DNA of 64,000 bases from Gnetum montanum. Taxonomy: Eukaryota > Streptophyta > Gnetopsida > Gnetales > Gnetaceae. How positions within the stretch are numbered: the first letter of the stretch is position 1; the number at the start of each line of letters is the position of its first letter. The stretch is from contig MNCI01006534.1 of the NCBI GenBank assembly GCA_015680685.1, positions 280,253 to 344,252 on the forward strand, in the 5' to 3' direction. The translations under genes were made by a program, and so were the position numbers. Below the pieces are notes generated by a model. It made no database searches and was not told the DNA's origin. It was given only the letters and a program-made list of their open reading frames with translations. Shown piece by piece: positions 59,166 through 64,000 of this stretch.

Positions 59166-60705
59166 TTAATTTATAAGGAGTTGACTGACTATGGTACTTG
59201 TGACTTTAAGATGGTATGCAAGGATCAATATGTCTCCCCATGTGGCTATATTCATTGGGCTGTATGGTTGTTGAAGTATTGATTGGTGGCCCTGAGAAAG
59301 TAACACGAGGCGTTGGGTTTGTGGAGGAGGATGCACCACAATGTTGGACTTGTGCTGGGTTGGAGGATACAGTGGGCTCAGAACTATGTTGTCCCTTCTT
59401 ACGATCATGCTAAAATAAGGGACATATTCTATGGTGAGGAGAGTTTCCACTACTATTATCAATAGGAGCACAAGTAATATTCGTGGGTTGTTGCTGTGGT
59501 GCAAACCCTTTTGGAACACTTGGTAGCGATGTAGAAGGAGGTGAAGGATGAGAATTTTGAAATTGAGGAGAAGTGTAAGGTACCCAAGGTGGTGGTCTTG
59601 TTGGTGAGAATGGGTTGATAGTATTAATGAGAATAATAATAGTGTGGTAAGATAGAGGAAGTTGACACAATTGGGGAAATAGGATGTTGAACTTGATAAG
59701 CACTTAGGTTCAGATGGTATGAAGGATGTAACTAGTTTGGGGGTGGCCTCCCCCACGACTGGGATTGTTGCCACTGTGATCGAACACAGTATCTCTATAC
59801 AAACTCTAGATGTAACACTCTTCCCCAATGCTCCTATAAATGTAACAAGATTGGACATTGACCCTTGGGATGATCATACAGGAAAATGTTAATTGATACA
59901 TATGATTGGCAGTTGAGCTCTTATTTTTTTCAACCCTTCGTTTCGATTGTCTAGGGGTATTTTGTCCTGCTTCTTGGTTTTTCATGACTCTACCTCCAAT
60001 AATGTTGGCATATTCTCCACATTTTTTATGCATCCATTCCATCATCCTATTAATCTTTGCCTCAACTTCATCTAATGATTGTAGTATTGGCAAAGATGGT
60101 TTCACCTCCTTGCTATGAGTTGATTTATCCTCTTCATAATCATGGGCCCTTGTTGATTTTTGGGCCTATTGAGATTTTTCAGCATTCTCCCATTTAGCCA
60201 TTTCTCCTTCTTCTTTTACTACCAGCTTAATAAGCTCTTGGAGTTGATGGGTTTGTAGCTCGTATAGTTGACCTCGGGCATACATCCCTAGGGTTTTCCT
60301 TGTTTCATTACGGAGCCAATCAATAATGTGGTACATTAGCATTTCCTCGGAGAACTCATGGCATGGGCAGTTGTTTAACAATACATAATATCTTTCTAAG
60401 GCCATGTCCAAGGGTTCGCCTTGTGCTTGCTTCCACTCTTGGATTTGTCTCCTCAAGGCTGACACTCTTGCGTAGGTTTGATATCTTTCATTGAAGAGCT
60501 CTACCATTGTTGGCCAACATCGAATTGACTTTGGTTTTAGGGACCTATACCATACTTTTGCTTGGTCAACGAGTGTCGTAGGAAAGAGCTTAAGTTTTTG
60601 CCATCCATTATCAATATTTTTCCATACACAAGCATCATGGAAGGCTTGTAGATGATGTTGTGGATCTAAATCATAGCCTCCTGAAAACTTAGGAAAGTTC
60701 TTCAA
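59166..60705 (-). pseudogene. gag of element 2
   Basis: An open frame (60166-60705, 179 aa) starts MKNFPKFSGGYDLDPQHHL and continues ACVWKNIDNGWQKLKLFPTT, AKVWYRSLKPKSIRCWPTMV and ALRRQIQEWKQAQGEPL, the classic retrotransposon gag (capsid) domain. After a lesion, 59806-60105 gives MMEWMHKKCGEYAN and a degenerate Cys region (SCYIYRSIGEEC). 59410-59703 gives INPFSPTRPPPWVPY and PKGFAPQQQP, which match the Asn/Pro-rich segment after the capsid in Athila/Tat gag. The whole gag is present but broken after the capsid. The start was chosen because it is the first Met of the open capsid frame. Confidence 0.8.
59750..59760 (-). promoter_or_regulatory. Polypurine-like motif in gag
   Basis: The minus strand reads AGTCGTGGGGG, identical to the polypurine tract core. 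It is the third occurrence in element 2. Confidence 0.4.
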
Positions 60706-61096
60706 ATCGAGCCTAGGTAGATAGCTCTCCTTGCGATGCCTACGGGATATTCAAACAGCCTCTTGTATTTGCGTTAGGCTTGTAGTGGCCAATAGGGGTT
60801 CATCATCACTCGGTAAGTTATGCATTTATGAGTCTGACGATGTTGTCTTTGTTTATGTTCATAGGAAACCCCTACATTAGATTGGGTACTCCAAACTTCA
60901 TCTTCATCATTATATAATTCGTTGGTTCTCCAATGAATTACCTTACTGGTTGTTACGTTATCATAGTCTTGTGAGAGAGAAATTGTGTATGAGTTTCTGT
61001 GTGACTTAATTGAAATTAATTTCTTTTCTAAAAGATATATTGTTAATACCTTGTTACAACAATCTTATATGATGTAACTAATCTAAATAGCTAGCA

Positions 61097-61118
61097 CCAT
61101 CCCTAGCAATGGCGCCAA
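61097..61118 (-). promoter_or_regulatory. Primer binding site of element 2
   Basis: Right after the 5' LTR the minus strand reads TGGCGCCATTGCTAGGGA. Plant Athila/Tat elements commonly use TGGCGCCGTTGCCGGGGA, complementary to a tRNA 3' end (Asp type as I recall). The site differs from that by only three transitions. Confidence 0.8.
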
Positions 61119-61960
61119 TGATGAGTGGCGAGGTACCCATACACTCAACCATCCGAATATGAGTGTTTCACGCACGATCTGGTCGAACTCCGCAGACGGG
61201 GTAGTTGTGGTATCTAGATAGTTACTCGCTGATCGCAGTTCACTGTCTTTCCACTTGGACTAGTATTTTCTTTATCATGTATGGTTTAGTCTAGAGTGAG
61301 GTGTATGATGGGTTCCTAAACTAATGCTGCTCCTAGAGACAACAAAAAATAATCTTTAATTAAGCTAGGAGGAAAGGGAGAGAGAGTTAAACTAAGAGGA
61401 GATAGGGAGAGAGAATCTAAGCTAGCCTAAGTATGATAAGCATCTATTCCTTAATCATTCGTACACATCTTAGGCCTCGTGCACGACTACTACTGGGATT
61501 ACCAAGCGCATGGCCCAAGTATGCTACTGGGATACCAAGTAGTCACATGTAGATGCTCGTGATTAAGTCATAATCATTCCGCGTTTAATAAAAATTAAAA
61601 TTAAGTAATTAAACTAAGTGAATGTTGTAATGATGAAGTAATATCGATCTTTATTTTTGGTCATGTGCATGTCCAAGTACACCACACTTGAATAAAGGAT
61701 GTCATACAATTACAATCATCACACTGCGGGCATGCACTAGGAGAAAGGGTTGAGAGGAACTAAGAAATGAACTAACTTCTATCTATTGACTGAAAAAACT
61801 AACTATTTCCAAACTGACTCCTCTTGTGTGCCTACATGTGTATTTATAGGCTCACACAAGAGTCACAATATCATGTATCTGATATCATTATTTGGGCTAC
61901 GATATTGCATACCCGATATTGTGGATCCGATATCGTAGCCTGATAAATCACGATTCATCA
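61119..61960 (-). repeat. 5' LTR of element 2 (842 bp)
   Basis: Minus strand TGATGAATCG...CCACTCATCA, a direct repeat of 53249-54104. TATA box on + at 61841-61850 (TATTTATAGG). Confidence 0.9.
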
Positions 61961-63266
61961 AACGTCCCAAAAAAATAGCAAACATATCATCTAAGAGTTG
62001 GGTTTTCATAGAAGATGTCCTAGCAAAGTTAGAAACGACCTTGAAAGATGGGAAAACTTCCAAAAACGCTCATCCCAATTTGAGAAATAGCTTGAACGTA
62101 ATGGAAAAAGATGGAAACAACTGGGAAGAAGATGAAAAGACTTGGGAAACATCTAGAAAGCCTTAGGGTGAGTTGCGAAAATATTTCTATGGTTCTTATC
62201 TTCTAATTTTGACATAAATATTGATGTATCCATCATTGTTGATGAGGATGAGTGAGAGAAAATGTGCTTGAGAGTGGAGAGTTGAGCAAGAGAGAGTGGG
62301 TGAGCACATTGGATGAGAGTAATTGGTGATTGCAGCTCCAAGATCAACTTATGGTGTGTTGGTGTATGTGTTCTATTCTCTCATATCCCACTTATGATTT
62401 GAGATCTTAGTCCCAAGTTGTGGGAGAGATTTATATTGCTTGTGTCTTGCATTGAGAACAACCATTATGTGGTTGTAGGGCTTCATGCTTTGCAATATTG
62501 ATTGAGTGTGATAGGTTTTGGATGTTTGTGGGTTTTGTAAATCATGTTGTAATAATTTTAATAAATTAATTGAAGATAGCTAGTTTTCTTATTTTCTAGC
62601 AAAAATTTTTCTCTTTGCATAATATCTGGATTTAGTGTGTTAAAGGTGATTTAATTGTGGAGTGAACCTGCTCTAGTGTAATAAATGGTGACATGACATG
62701 AAATGGGTATTATTGATATCATATAAGTGCATGTGATACATATGATGATCATACGATTCTTTATGCTTATGATGCATATGTGCTGGTAATGTGTATGTAC
62801 CATGGATATGTCATTGACGTGATGTGTATATGTGAATTTGTGAAGTCGACATGAAGGTATGGACCAATTGGTGATGAGACACCTTAGAGGGGAAGTGTAA
62901 ACTCCTACTGGATGCATTTGTGAGGCTTCTTGATAGGATTAAAATAGGCTAAATAAGTTTTTAGACTTTATTTTATTTTGTTTTATAATTTACTAATATA
63001 ATTTCCTTTAAATTGGCGTAATAAGTTGGTCAACATTGGTCAATGTTGGTAAGTGGAACTTATGAAGACTTTAGTTAATAACATTTAATATTTATGTATT
63101 GTTATGTGTCTTAACCATCAAGGACTTGCAACTGATTTTACAAGTTTTCATACCCACTTAAGTTAGTTGTAACTTCTAAAGTGGTTAGAGATGGTTAAGT
63201 CCAACTACCAAACTAGTTATATCTTTGTACTCTTATATATACAAGTTGGTGAATAATAAAGAAAGT
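61961..63266. other. Continuation of the element 2 target locus
   Basis: No gene seen. 63000-63260 has short repeated phrases (GGTCAACATTGGTCAATG) and a TATA-like run (CTTATATATACAAG, 63230-63245), so it may be part of another LTR. Confidence 0.35.
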
Positions 63267-64000
63267 TGATGAGACACCATTGTAAGGCCTTGATGTCAGA
63301 TACGCAACATTGAAGCCTCAACATCACCACCCAATGTCAAAGCTAATAAGCGATGTCAAATACCTGATGTCGCCTCATCTGAATCTTGCCAATAAATATT
63401 GTGCTAGGGTGCTCAAATGAGAAAAGTAGTAAGTAGTTGATAGTCAATAGATAGTTCTAGCTTTTAGTTTCTTCTTTCAAAGTCTATTATCCCTAGTGCA
63501 TGCCCATAGTGTGATGCTTGTAATTATATGACACCTTTGATCGAGTGTGACGTTCTTGGACATGTTACATGACTAGCAATAAAGATTGAGATTACTTCCA
63601 TCATTGCAGCATCCACTTAGATCATTGTTGCTTTAATTATTTAATGCTTTATTTCGTCAAAAATTTTCATTTATTGTTATTTATTGCTCCTATTATTAAG
63701 CAGAATGTCTACACCTTAATCACAAGCGTTTAAGTGTAAATACTTGGTAATCTAGAGGTGTATCATTTGGCACAACCAATGACGTACACTTGACAACCCC
63801 AAAAGTAATCTCACGAAGTCCAAGACATGTACAGATGGTTAAGAGCAAATACCATCGTCCATAGGCTATTTTAGACCTTGTTTCTTATTATTCATTAGTT
63901 TAATTAATTCATCTCTTTATCACATAGAATTAGGAACAACATCATATGCCTCATTTTGGACTAAACCATATGTGACAAAGCTACCACTAGTCTAAGTGGG
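63267..64000 (+). repeat. Third LTR of the element 1/2 family, cut by window end
   Basis: It starts TGATGAGACACC. It aligns with element 2's LTR in + orientation: TGATGTCAGATACGCAACATTG-like U3 repeats, CCTAGTGCATGCCCATAGTG (element 2: CTAGTGCATGCCCGCAGTG), AATAAAGATTGAGATTACTT, TTAATCACAAGCGT. No purine tract precedes it, so it is a 5' LTR or a solo LTR. The rest lies beyond 64000. Confidence 0.75.

Larger units (their letters stand above)
53249..61960 (-). mobile_element. Element 2: complete two-LTR gypsy element lacking pol
   Basis: On the minus strand: 5' LTR (61960-61119), primer binding site, gag (60705 to about 59200), spacer, internal promoter-like region, extra ORF (57091 to about 54300), polypurine tract, 3' LTR (54104-53249). 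Between gag and the spacer there is no protease, RT, RNase H or integrase. The total of 8.7 kb leaves no room for them. It would need enzymes from a relative such as element 1. Flanks are GACAT (53244-53248) and AACGT (61961-61965), which fit an original GACGT target duplicate with one transition in each. LTRs show 11 differences in the first 125 bp, 10 of them transitions, so the insertion is old. Confidence 0.85.

Noticed and set aside
59166-59858. 230-aa Leu-rich frame on the minus strand that looks like a membrane protein
   Set aside because: It is the alternative frame of the gag tail. The Pro/Asn-rich gag wording lies in the frame at 59410-59703.
59820-59870. Cys-rich + strand reading (CSYKCNKIGH) resembling a zinc knuckle
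   Set aside because: Cys spacing is wrong, a stop follows at once, and gag lies on the other strand here.

Overview
This window looks like nuclear DNA of a seed plant. It has split exons with GT/AG borders, plant-type LTR retrotransposons of the Ty3/gypsy Athila/Tat group and of Ty1/copia, many L1-type LINEs, two RTE-type LINE pieces and a tRNA-like SINE family. No bacterial, organellar or rRNA features were seen. The species cannot be named from sequence alone. Very long transposon-filled introns occur in gymnosperms and in several woody or early-branching angiosperms.

Only one host gene is recognisable: the 3' end of a + strand UBX-domain (PUX family) gene. Its last three recognised exons are 23810-23932, 24023-24079 and 46674-46781. 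The last two are separated by a 22.6 kb intron that splits the UBX domain. The intron holds LINE G (+), a SINE copy, LINE D (-), a 130 bp LINE tail with a clean target-site duplication, LINE E (-), an RTE endonuclease piece (+), LINE F (-), an unassigned ORF block and a copia fragment (-).

Layout: 1-6251, 3' part of a + strand gypsy element (element 1: end of pol, long spacer, extra ORF, polypurine tract, 3' LTR). 6252-9389, unassigned AT-rich DNA with a 540 bp tandem duplication. 9390-20700, LINEs A, B and C, all on the minus strand. 20860-22000, a gypsy RT/RNase H/integrase relic. 22500-23300, a SINE, a 46 bp tandem array and an LTR-like block. 23810-46781, the UBX gene. 46782-51800, mostly featureless AT-rich DNA. 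51815-52900, an RTE LINE. 53249-61960, element 2, a two-LTR gypsy element on the minus strand with gag and the extra ORF but no recognisable pol. 63267 to the end, a third LTR of the same family.

Two observations stand out. First, the dominant LINE family carries a long extension after its reverse transcriptase: a conserved 'KLQG' block, a charged coiled coil, and a C-terminal module with the spacing of a DnaJ J domain. It is seen in six copies; LINE A keeps the HPD triad, and four copies read HLD instead. Second, elements 1 and 2 share an extra ORF between pol (or gag) and the 3' LTR. In each element it is preceded by a splice-acceptor-like site and by an internal TATA region whose motifs echo that element's own LTR U3.

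All translations and alignments were made by eye. No database search was run.
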